Of a stretch of DNA of 64,000 nt, positions 7,311-15,093 are shown piece by piece. The stretch spans positions 1 through 64,000 of the forward strand of contig JAKLHY010000043.1 in NCBI GenBank assembly GCA_022709905.1, read 5' to 3'. The first letter of the stretch is position 1. Every line of letters starts with the position of its first letter. The stretch comes from Verrucomicrobiota bacterium. GTDB taxonomy: Bacteria > Verrucomicrobiota > Verrucomicrobiia > Limisphaerales > UBA1319. The position numbers and the translations under genes are program-made. Below the pieces are notes generated by a model that searched no databases, had not been told where the DNA came from, and saw nothing but the letters and a program-made list of their open reading frames with translations.

Positions 7311-8609
7311 TCACGCCGATCGGTGATTCCAGCGTGTGGCCATGATCGCGCCTCCCAGGAAGGAGATGACCACGAAAAGATAGAATACAACATTCCATCC
7401 ATATTTTTGCGCCACATAACCGACCATATACGCCGAGAACAACTGACCGACTGAGCTGACCCCGTCGATGAACCCCGACGTTTTGCCCACGCCCCACCGG
7501 GCGCCGATATCCTGGGATGCCGCCCCTTGGAGGAGGGTATCCGGCCCATAGTTCATGATGCCGATCAAGCCAATGCTAATGGCAATACCCAGGCGTCCCC
7601 AAGTGGCGAACAAAGGATGCAGCCAGCAGAGGAAGCCCAAGCCAAACATCATCATGGCCGCCACGGGCAACCGGCGGGATTGCATGACTTTGTCCGAAAA
7701 ATAACCGCCGAGCAGCGCGCCCCCGAATCCACAGAGTTCGAACAGCGAAGAGGTATAGCCGGCTTCGCCCACGCCGTAACTGCTGTGCTGGGTCAGGTAG
7801 AGAGGCAGCCAGAACAGGAAGGAGTAACGGGTGACCTTGCAGAACATAGCTCCCAAGGCGACGGTCCAGACTTCCCAGTCCAACAGCATGCGACCCTGCC
7901 CCGCCGCCGCCGGGATCCTTGGCGAAATCGCCTCCGGGCTGGAGGATCGCCCCGTTTTTTCCTCATCGCTTTCGACGATTCTCGGCAATCCGGCGTCGGC
8001 GGGGCGGTTTCTCCCTAAGGCAGTGTATGCCACCGTGATCAGCAGCAGCACGAAGGCCGGTATCCAAAAGCCGCGCCTCCAGCCCCACTGAGGGAGCAAC
8101 CAGGAGTTGGTAACAACATAGGTGGCAAAGACGCTGCCGACGACTCCGCCGACCACGTAGTTCGTGGTCCACCACGCCATGATCACTCCGCGTTCCCGGC
8201 GAACAAACCATGGCGCCATGTTTTTTACCAATCCCGGCCAACCGGCGGATTGGCCTGCTCCGTTAAGGCAGGCAAACAAGGCGAGCCAGACGACCGCGGA
8301 AGCCCAGCCCATGAGCACGTTCGACGCCACGGCCAACAGCATGCCAAATCCGACAACTGCCCGGCTTCCAAACCGGTCTGCCAGGAGCCCGAATCCAAAC
8401 TGTCCCAACGCATAGAGGAGGCTGAAACCGAACAAGACATCGGCCAGTTGCAGGTTCGAATAACCTTGCTCCGAAGCCATGAGCGGCATGACCACGCTCA
8501 GGTTCTTGCGACACAAATAAAATCCCGCATACGCCAGCCAGGTGATCGCGAAGATTCGCCATCGCCAGTAGCGTTGTGCGGGACTAAGCTGTTGAACCGC
8601 CAAAGACAT
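7311..8609 (-). CDS. MFS transporter, organophosphate:phosphate antiporter (OPA/GlpT-like) type
   Basis: The roughly 432-residue protein has 12 predicted membrane helices. The N-terminus shows the GlpT/UhpT-like pattern YAGFYLCRKNLSVVMPLM, GQFGFGLLADRFGSR and GAGQSAGWPGLVKNMAPWF. A central loop (about 205-240) is polar. Members exchange glycerol-3-phosphate or sugar phosphates for phosphate; the substrate here cannot be read from sequence. ATG 8609 is preferred over an in-frame ATG 8645, since the 12 extra residues are highly charged and not typical. Neighbouring genes give no hint of substrate. Confidence 0.88.
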   Translation of the reverse strand: MSLAVQQLSPAQRYWRWRIFAITWLAYAGFYLCRKNLSVVMPLMASEQGYSNLQLADVLFGFSLLYALGQFGFGLLADRFGSRAVVGFGMLLAVASNVLMGWASAVVWLALFACLNGAGQSAGWPGLVKNMAPWFVRRERGVIMAWWTTNYVVGGVVGSVFATYVVTNSWLLPQWGWRRGFWIPAFVLLLITVAYTALGRNRPADAGLPRIVESDEEKTGRSSSPEAISPRIPAAAGQGRMLLDWEVWTVALGAMFCKVTRYSFLFWLPLYLTQHSSYGVGEAGYTSSLFELCGFGGALLGGYFSDKVMQSRRLPVAAMMMFGLGFLCWLHPLFATWGRLGIAISIGLIGIMNYGPDTLLQGAASQDIGARWGVGKTSGFIDGVSSVGQLFSAYMVGYVAQKYGWNVVFYLFVVISFLGGAIMATRWNHRSA

Positions 8610-8793
8610 CCTTGACTCGGATCCCTCTCGATCTGCCTCACGCATTCTGATCCGACCGGTTGATGAGCCCTATCCGGTCCACGTTCCACCCCGGCCGGTC
8701 CAGGATCAGGCCAAGGGCATGTATGGTCCAGTATCACGGCATGAGGAGCAAGGTCTTTTCGCGCCCAAGTTCCGCGCGGCCAATCCTGGGTTT

Positions 8794-8832
8794 TATACAC
8801 GACATGCTCAATTATCCAAGATGTCGTGCATA
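8794..8832. promoter_or_regulatory. 12-bp inverted repeat with 15-bp spacer, candidate operator
   Basis: TATACACGACAT (8794-8805) and ATGTCGTGCATA (8821-8832) are inverted copies with one mismatch, separated by GCTCAATTATCCAAG. It lies in the gap between the 3' end of the unknown gene at 8887-9516 and the MFS gene start, so it sits 185 bp upstream of the transporter. It could be a binding site of a dimeric regulator. Confidence 0.4.
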
Positions 8833-8886
8833 GGATCAGGTCCAGAATCCTTGGATTGCCGAGGCAATGTCTGGGATTCAGCCTCG

Positions 8887-9516
8887 TTACGATGGGAATT
8901 TGCGTTGCGACACGGTCGTCCATCGCAAGAGATCCGCCATCAAGGCCGTGTCGGGGACTCCGTTGTACGTGGGCCAGCTTGTGATCCGGCTGATCTTGGT
9001 TGGATTAACGAAACCCACGCCTCCCGCCTCCAATCGAAAAGGAACAACGGGCAAGTCGAAAAAGTGGGCCAGCGACTGGCGTTGGTCATGAACTGTGGTC
9101 TGGGTTACGGCCTTGATCCTGAGGGTGATCGACCATCCTCCAACGGTGTGGATCTCCACAAAGGACGTGGTGATGGCTACCGGTTTCGAAGCCTCTTCAT
9201 CCGATGTCTCCTCCGGGGGGGATGCTTCATCCTCCATGACGACTTGCCGGACTTCTGAAATATCGATCAGGCCCACAGGCAAAACGAAGGATGCCGGAGC
9301 CAATGTGCGGACCAGGATCATGTCAATCATCCGGGAGGGAATAGCGCTCACGCCGTGTTGCGAAGCCAGAAAAAGCAACGGCTGAACGAAAAGCCGCGGC
9401 GTGCTCACCAGACGCAATGTCCGGGCCACGTATTCTTCGTCGCTTTGAAAGAACTCGGTGGACGACCCGTCTTCCGAACGAATTTCCAGGGTTAAATCAA
9501 CAGGGGACGTCGTCAT
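8887..9516 (-). CDS. Uncharacterised protein
   Basis: Not recognised. The 209-residue product has no signal peptide or membrane helix. It begins MTTSPVDLTLEIRSED, has a hydrophobic middle (about 45-85) rich in beta-prone stretches, an acidic linker at about 95-112 (EDEASPPEETSDEEASK), then a second beta-rich half. ATG 9516 is chosen because AGAGGGGC stands 7 to 14 bases upstream; the in-frame extension to 9570 lacks this. It follows the lipoprotein gene at 9683 on the same strand after 166 bp. Confidence 0.65.
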   Translation of the reverse strand: MTTSPVDLTLEIRSEDGSSTEFFQSDEEYVARTLRLVSTPRLFVQPLLFLASQHGVSAIPSRMIDMILVRTLAPASFVLPVGLIDISEVRQVVMEDEASPPEETSDEEASKPVAITTSFVEIHTVGGWSITLRIKAVTQTTVHDQRQSLAHFFDLPVVPFRLEAGGVGFVNPTKISRITSWPTYNGVPDTALMADLLRWTTVSQRKFPS

Positions 9517-9682
9517 AATAAAGCCCCTCTCAAACCGCTGGCGGCAAGATACAACCCTATTGGACAACAAAGCCTCATTTTGGCTCGTGAATTGGACTCA
9601 TCTATCATGACAAGGAGAGTCTATCACCGGTTTCAGTCCATCGCAGTATCATTTATGGATGACCGACTGATATTCTGGGCTT

Positions 9683-10597
9683 TCACGGTTCCGAAGTGGG
9701 ATTCCGAGGCGGAGCGTCCGCCGACGGCAAGGCGACCCGTTGCCCAAGGATAACACAGTTGAAGAGGGCGCGGCTGACCTGGTAACGCGTTAAGAAGCGG
9801 TTGCTGCCGGGGGCTTCTTCGTGTGAGACCACCACCTGTTGGTCGAGATCAAAAATGCGCGCCATAAGGGCTTCGTGTTCCCACACTGTCGGATTGTTCA
9901 GATCGATATCGGATGCGAAATAGAATAACTTATGGCCTGCTTCCCAAAACACCCAGGTTTCATTGGCGACAGGGGAGAGCGGGGCGAGGTGGACATTCAG
10001 GTCGCCGGCGGCGGTATTCGTCGAGAGAATCCCTTCCTTGGCGGCTTCCAGCCGGACGGCCTGGCGAAGACGATCCACCAGAACAGCATCCGGGTAATCG
10101 CGCTGATTTCGGGTGCGGAAGAGGTAGTCGCGAAGCTTGCTTGTTTCACATTCGATCACGACCCAGGAGCGAAGCGGACGATCCGGGATATCGGCGCGCG
10201 CGACTTGGGTGATTTTGAAGGTCTGGCTTTTGACGGTTGTTCCCAGTTCCTCGATCTGATAGTCGGCCTTCTTCACCTTGATCCGGAGATTCAGATCAGG
10301 CAGGAGGATTTCACCGAGGATACTGTGGTCGCCCGGATCAAGATTGGCCTCGATCCGCCTGATCCAGAAGACAAAACGCTTGTTTCCAACCACACGATCG
10401 ATCTCGGTCTCATCCAAGTGCCAGCGATAGAGATGCCGGACGATTTCAAACAGGTATGACTGCTGGAGGAGTTCCTGAGGGGGCGAAATCCTCGAGTCGT
10501 GCTGGGACGAAGGCATCGAACGGCATCCCGTCATAACCACCATCAGGAGGGTGATCCCGAGGAAAAGGATGGTGCGAACAAAGCAGAGTGTTTTCAT
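9683..10597 (-). CDS. Putative lipoprotein of unknown function
   Basis: The 304-residue product has a type II signal peptide: a hydrophobic segment followed by the lipobox VMTGC with Cys25 as likely lipidation site. The rest is a soluble mixed alpha/beta protein with no motif I can name; it is rich in aromatic residues and charged pairs. Its ATG overlaps the stop of the upstream exported protein gene (ATGA), which indicates translational coupling and a shared task in the envelope. The C-terminus is Pro-rich. Confidence 0.75.
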   Translation of the reverse strand: MKTLCFVRTILFLGITLLMVVMTGCRSMPSSQHDSRISPPQELLQQSYLFEIVRHLYRWHLDETEIDRVVGNKRFVFWIRRIEANLDPGDHSILGEILLPDLNLRIKVKKADYQIEELGTTVKSQTFKITQVARADIPDRPLRSWVVIECETSKLRDYLFRTRNQRDYPDAVLVDRLRQAVRLEAAKEGILSTNTAAGDLNVHLAPLSPVANETWVFWEAGHKLFYFASDIDLNNPTVWEHEALMARIFDLDQQVVVSHEEAPGSNRFLTRYQVSRALFNCVILGQRVALPSADAPPRNPTSEP

Positions 10598-11277
10598 TTT
10601 GGATTCTTTCTCAGGGTGAAAAAACGGTTGCCTCCCAGTGACCCATTTTCAGGGGATGGAATAGTGACGAAGTTCCCCCCCGGATGGTATGAATCCATAT
10701 CGGTCATCCAGGAGTAAGCGCGGCCGGTGACATCCACCGAGCCGATTCGCCGCAAGTTCGCGTAACGATCCGCCCCGGCCATTCCCTCCTTGATGTACGC
10801 CCGCGCCAATCCCTGGGCGTGGTTCAGAAGAACCGCGAATCGCCCTGGCTTGCTGCCGCTGTTGGCGATCTTCAACAAGTACTTGATCCGCTCCTCCACT
10901 CGGGGGGCCGTGATAAACTGCCCGGCTGAATTCCGGTAGAAACCCTCGCATTGGCGCCGTCCTCCTTCGCCTGTGATCACATCAATGATATCCTCGGATC
11001 GCACGCCGGCGACCTGTTGCTGGGTATATCCTTTGGGGATATGATGAATTCGGCCGTGCAAAACCCAGAGAATTTGGAGCATCGCTTCCTGGGAGTTCGC
11101 CTCGCTTTCGTAGGCGCGCTCGCCGGGAAAAGGGACTTCATTGACAAGCAACCGGGCCAGGTACCCCGCGGGGGTGTCCGGCCGATCCAATTGGGCGAAT
11201 GGCGCCGAGGTTTGCGCCTGGACCACGGCGCCGAGGCACATTATCGGTAACAGAAAATGAAGCCGGAAAAACCGCAT
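10594..11277 (-). CDS. Exported protein of unknown function
   Basis: The 227-residue product starts with a signal peptide (MRFFRLHFLLPIMCLGAVVQA-like, cleavage after about residue 22). The mature part contains RRQCEGFYRNSAGQF, a mixed helical middle (RVEERIKYLLKIANSGSKPGRFAVLLNHAQG) and an aromatic tail. No family is recognised. ATG 11277 is fixed by GGAGAGGAGGGTC immediately upstream, the clearest ribosome-binding site in this part of the window; the longer in-frame ORF is rejected. The stop overlaps the next lipoprotein gene. Confidence 0.78.
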   Translation of the reverse strand: MRFFRLHFLLPIMCLGAVVQAQTSAPFAQLDRPDTPAGYLARLLVNEVPFPGERAYESEANSQEAMLQILWVLHGRIHHIPKGYTQQQVAGVRSEDIIDVITGEGGRRQCEGFYRNSAGQFITAPRVEERIKYLLKIANSGSKPGRFAVLLNHAQGLARAYIKEGMAGADRYANLRRIGSVDVTGRAYSWMTDMDSYHPGGNFVTIPSPENGSLGGNRFFTLRKNPK

Positions 11278-11462
11278 GACCCTCCTCTCCGAACAGAGGG
11301 ACGTCCAGCCGGTAGCCACAGCCAGAGAGCACCGTTTTATTCTAGGTTTGTTCAACGCTCCTGCCATAATGGGGCCGAGCCTAATCCTAAGTTCTAGATG
11401 CATTATTTCAGTTTCTGGCTGGGCTGGACGCGTTTGTGAGTTTGGTGAATTCACGTTTCCGG

Positions 11463-13913
11463 CTACTTATGCAATCGATAGAAAAAGGTGCCTGTTTGAG
11501 TCGAGATAGTCACGCCGTTGTTGACCACTCCCGGGACCGGATTCCATTGAAGGGGAGGAATAAGATCGTGCGTAAATTCAAGCCCATAGTCAGGCGAAAC
11601 AAGATCCCAGGATAAGGTCAGTAGTCCGCCCTGATGACTCGCTGTTATTCTCGGAGGCAAAGAGGGATCGAGGACCCCAAAGAATTGCACTTCGGCAATT
11701 TGCACACCGTCGGCGATGACATCGGCCACGGTTGGAAATATGAGCTGATAGCCGGCATAGGGGGTGGTGTTCTCAAAAAACACAATCTGTTGCTCCAACC
11801 GGCGCGTAAAACGCGGCAACTTGCCTTCTGTAATCAACCTCAGGACAACCCCGTCCTGTGTGCCATACAGGCGGAAGCTGGCCGGATCTCTTTCCGGGTA
11901 GTCGATAGCGGAAGTAAACCCGAGTCCGGTTACCACCGTCCGTCCCACCGAAGGAATGACGGTGAAACCTGCCAGGAATTTGTCCAAATTCACGTATTTC
12001 AGACGGACATTGTTATCAATAGCCGCGCTTACTCCCTCACCCACGGGACTGTTGGCCGAGGTTGCCGCAATCTGATCGCCCGGTTTCGTGACATCGTTGA
12101 GTTTTAGGGCGAAATGCGCCGTAACTCGCGAATCGCTTTGTACCGGCAATGTCGCGGGATTCAACGTGCCGCTCATGCCTCCGCTCCACCCGATGAATTG
12201 AAAGTGCTCGGCTGGAACCGCGGTTAGGACTACTGTCGTGCCATTTGTGTATTGCCCGCCGTCTGAAGGTGGAGGATTCAAGGATACCGTCCCGCTCCCT
12301 GGAGGTTGTACGCTCCAAATCATTTCCGGCATATGCTTGAGATGGACCAAATACCCGCTGCCAATGGGCGCATCACCGTTCTGTGGCGCCGTTCCGCTAG
12401 GCAATTGCCAGGCAAGTGCCACGTTATCGTTCCCCGCATCCTCCTTGTGGAGCACCTCCAGATAATAGCGCTTATAGGCCACGAGGGGGATTCCTGCGCT
12501 GACTCGGGCTGGATGCTGATCGGTCCCCCGCCACGATCGGTAGGGTATTGGCGTCGTCTCCTGCACCATGAGTTGCTTGTGATAGGGGCTGTGGTCGGTG
12601 CTCAAAAAAACCTGAGCCGCATCATCAGCCGCAAGGTAGAACAAATAGGTTCCGGTGACCGGCGGCACAAGCCATCCTGTCAATCGCTGGCCATAGGACT
12701 CTCCGGCATTTCCCGGCAGGTGCTGACTTTCCAAGTCCGTCACCGAATCCTCCAGATCCGGGGCATCGGGATACTTCGAACTGGCGATCAAATTGTCAAT
12801 GCTTGCGCCTGGAATGTTGGAATAGATCTGACGCCGCAAACCAGGCATCTCGGCGTCCCATTCCACAAACCAGGCTATGAGTTCGCGGTTTGTTGTCACC
12901 GTAAATGAATAAGTCGCAATACGGCTTACTTCGGTTCCATGGTCGGTCCACCGCTCGAATCGGTAGCCTTCCTTGGGCACGGCAGAAACGTTGGTGATCG
13001 TTCCACTCTCATAATTACCTCCTCCCGTTACGACGCCCGCCTCGATTGGAGAGGCGCTGACATTAACCTGATAAAACACAGGCGGCACATCCAGGTGATC
13101 AAAAGCCAATCCGCTCAAATGCGGCTGGAATTGACTGTCATCCAGCGTGATTTGGATGGGATCGCTCCCGGCTTTGATGTCAAAGGAGATATAACCCATA
13201 CCTCCTTGGGATGAACCGGTGTATTCAGTCTGGATTCTGCCGGCGCTCCCCGCATCGATGATGATGATCTGATCGTCGCCGGGTTGACAACTCCCCATGA
13301 TCAGGGTTAGGCGAAATGGCCGCGCAATCCCGCGGGTCATCAATAGCGACAAGCCATTCATCCGAAAAGCGGGATGAAATGCCTGCAGTAATCCGCTGCT
13401 TGGATCCTGCAGTTCGACCGAGCAATCCAGCCAATCGAGAACACCTGGATCGAAATCCTTAACATAATCAGGCCTTAAAGCCCGTTGAAGCCCGCCGATA
13501 ATATAGTACCCATCAGTCCCATACTTATTGTCGCCATCGAAGTCATTTGCCGCTGCGGTTCTCCAGTTCGGCCCGGTAGTTCTGTCGATCGGCTGGACCT
13601 TAATGCCGCCGGCGCCGGCCAGTGTAAAATGGGCGATCAACATCTGATCCCGAGTCGCTCGAAAGGTATAGCGGGCCGACCTGCTGACCTCCTCCTCGCC
13701 AACAGTCCATTTCACAAATTCAAAACCACCGTTGGTTGTTGCTTCCACGGTGATCTCGCTGCCGCTGTCAAAGGTGCCCCCCGCCGAAACGGTTCCTCCA
13801 ATCGTGGGAACCGGACTTGTCATGATGAGGTGCTTGGATGGGCTGTCTGCGAAGGTTACAAAAGGAAGTGACCAGGACAGCCAGAGTGAAACGATGAAGA
13901 GTGAGGATTTCAT
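11463..13913 (-). CDS. Large secreted multidomain protein with PA14 and InlB-like repeats
   Basis: The 816-residue product starts with a signal peptide (about 1-22). Three bacterial-repeat (InlB B-repeat-like) units are visible at about 29-96, 283-352 and 540-605, each with a G-V/T-V..GG.Y.SG..V...A.P..G..F..W pattern ending in AHF/AWF. A PA14-type domain spans about 358-535 (YFLAADDAAQVFLS, YYLEVLHKEDAGNDNVALAWQLP). A discoidin-like segment at about 610-745 precedes a C-terminal domain with LEFTHDLIPPLQWNPVPGVV and a final FYRL, common in secreted proteins of this phylum. PA14 binds glycans in many enzymes. Likely a surface or secreted carbohydrate-binding protein; no catalytic domain is visible. 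Confidence 0.82.
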   Translation of the reverse strand: MKSSLFIVSLWLSWSLPFVTFADSPSKHLIMTSPVPTIGGTVSAGGTFDSGSEITVEATTNGGFEFVKWTVGEEEVSRSARYTFRATRDQMLIAHFTLAGAGGIKVQPIDRTTGPNWRTAAANDFDGDNKYGTDGYYIIGGLQRALRPDYVKDFDPGVLDWLDCSVELQDPSSGLLQAFHPAFRMNGLSLLMTRGIARPFRLTLIMGSCQPGDDQIIIIDAGSAGRIQTEYTGSSQGGMGYISFDIKAGSDPIQITLDDSQFQPHLSGLAFDHLDVPPVFYQVNVSASPIEAGVVTGGGNYESGTITNVSAVPKEGYRFERWTDHGTEVSRIATYSFTVTTNRELIAWFVEWDAEMPGLRRQIYSNIPGASIDNLIASSKYPDAPDLEDSVTDLESQHLPGNAGESYGQRLTGWLVPPVTGTYLFYLAADDAAQVFLSTDHSPYHKQLMVQETTPIPYRSWRGTDQHPARVSAGIPLVAYKRYYLEVLHKEDAGNDNVALAWQLPSGTAPQNGDAPIGSGYLVHLKHMPEMIWSVQPPGSGTVSLNPPPSDGGQYTNGTTVVLTAVPAEHFQFIGWSGGMSGTLNPATLPVQSDSRVTAHFALKLNDVTKPGDQIAATSANSPVGEGVSAAIDNNVRLKYVNLDKFLAGFTVIPSVGRTVVTGLGFTSAIDYPERDPASFRLYGTQDGVVLRLITEGKLPRFTRRLEQQIVFFENTTPYAGYQLIFPTVADVIADGVQIAEVQFFGVLDPSLPPRITASHQGGLLTLSWDLVSPDYGLEFTHDLIPPLQWNPVPGVVNNGVTISTQTGTFFYRLHK

Positions 13914-13984
13914 AGTATGCCTTGAGCCATCAATGTTATGACTGCCTCGGCGGAATGGAGCTGATGAAGTGCGGGGGCTTTGTT

Positions 13985-14045
13985 CCGCGCTCGATCAGAA
14001 ACCGCTGCCGGTATTCTCCCTTGCGCCTTGTTCTTCGCCAAAGCT
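13985..14045. repeat. Dispersed repeat fragment related to the core of the 6.3-kb element
   Basis: About 30 bp at 13991-14020 (ATCAGAAACCGCTGCCGGTA plus following bases) match 6438-6467 of the MITE-like element with about six mismatches, and weaker similarity continues to a shared CTTCGCCA. It sits in the gap between the PA14 protein gene and the DUF2950 gene. It marks an intergenic repeat family. Confidence 0.5.
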
Positions 14046-14082
14046 TCGGGTCGCAGAATACATCGTATTTCGCAAGCTCTAC

Positions 14083-15033
14083 CTAGTCCGGCGACGCCAA
14101 CCATGTCGAGTCCGGATCGTAGGACTTCATCGCCGCCGCCGATCGGGCGGTCTTGGCGCCCAGGTCTTTTTGATACACCACCCCCTGCTGATTGACGATG
14201 AACGTCATGATTCCGGATTCACCGTAGTTAGCCGGATAAGCGACCAGGGCGAATCCGCCTATCATATTTCCGTTGATGATATAATTGTATTTGCCTCCCG
14301 GGGCGTGGTTTCCTTGGCGAGTGAGCATCCGGTAATAATACCCATGGAAGGGTTGGGGAGACGGATTGGCCTCGGTGGGTCGGAGCGCGTAGCCTTCTGT
14401 TTGACCGTAGGCGACGAGCGGTCCCAAGGGGCTGATCTCACCATCGAGGTCCGGCGGCCAGAAAAGACCATTTTTGCGGCCGGGTGAACTCAGCAGCTTC
14501 TGGGCGTATTCGAGCACGCCGTCGTTGTCACGATCGCGTGACGCGTAAGCGCGCTGGGCATCGACATAAGCCCGGATGGTTTGCAGGGTGGCGAGTTCGT
14601 TCTTGCCAATGCGACGATTCAGAAGCTCCTCCTTGCCGGCTTCGGTATCGAAGAACCACCCTCCGTCCCTTTTCGCCAGGGGAATTGGAAAAGGCCAGCG
14701 ATGGCTGCCCACCTCGAGGTAACACTTCGAATCCGATTCGGGCACGATCCGATTCGATTGATTAAATGCGGCGCTAAACTCCGTCAGCTCGTTCTCTGCC
14801 TGGACCTTGTCGGCCGCAACGAGTTCATCGGTTGCCAGGCCGAACAGCGTTCGCAAGGCTTGGCGGTCCTTGGCGTTGACAGCCGCCGCCAGCGCGTCAA
14901 CCGCTGCCTGCGGTGTGGGAAAGGTCTTGCCGCCGTTGGCGGCTGCGACCTTAACGGAAGCCAGAAACGCGAATGCCAGTCCCAGGCCAACCAGACGTTG
15001 CGCGATTCGAACAAAGGAGTTTTGAAGTGTCAT
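14083..15033 (-). CDS. DUF2950 family exported protein
   Basis: The 316-residue product has a signal peptide (hydrophobic segment LVGLGLAFAFLASVKVAAA) and DUF2950 features: TPQAAVDALAAAVNAKD near the mature N-terminus, DGGWFFDTEAGKEELLNRRIGKNEL in the middle, and the late HGYYYRMLTRQGNHAPGGKYNYI and GGFALVAYPANYGESGIMTF segments. Function is unknown. It lies 60 bp after the DUF3300 gene on the same strand, a partner arrangement typical of both families. ATG 15033 gives a normal signal peptide; ATG 15060 would add nine residues. Confidence 0.88.
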   Translation of the reverse strand: MTLQNSFVRIAQRLVGLGLAFAFLASVKVAAANGGKTFPTPQAAVDALAAAVNAKDRQALRTLFGLATDELVAADKVQAENELTEFSAAFNQSNRIVPESDSKCYLEVGSHRWPFPIPLAKRDGGWFFDTEAGKEELLNRRIGKNELATLQTIRAYVDAQRAYASRDRDNDGVLEYAQKLLSSPGRKNGLFWPPDLDGEISPLGPLVAYGQTEGYALRPTEANPSPQPFHGYYYRMLTRQGNHAPGGKYNYIINGNMIGGFALVAYPANYGESGIMTFIVNQQGVVYQKDLGAKTARSAAAMKSYDPDSTWLASPD

Positions 15034-15093
15034 GGAGAGTGAATGAGTTAGTAGGTTCATATCCGGTCAAGTTGAAAGGATTCGCGAATGCGG

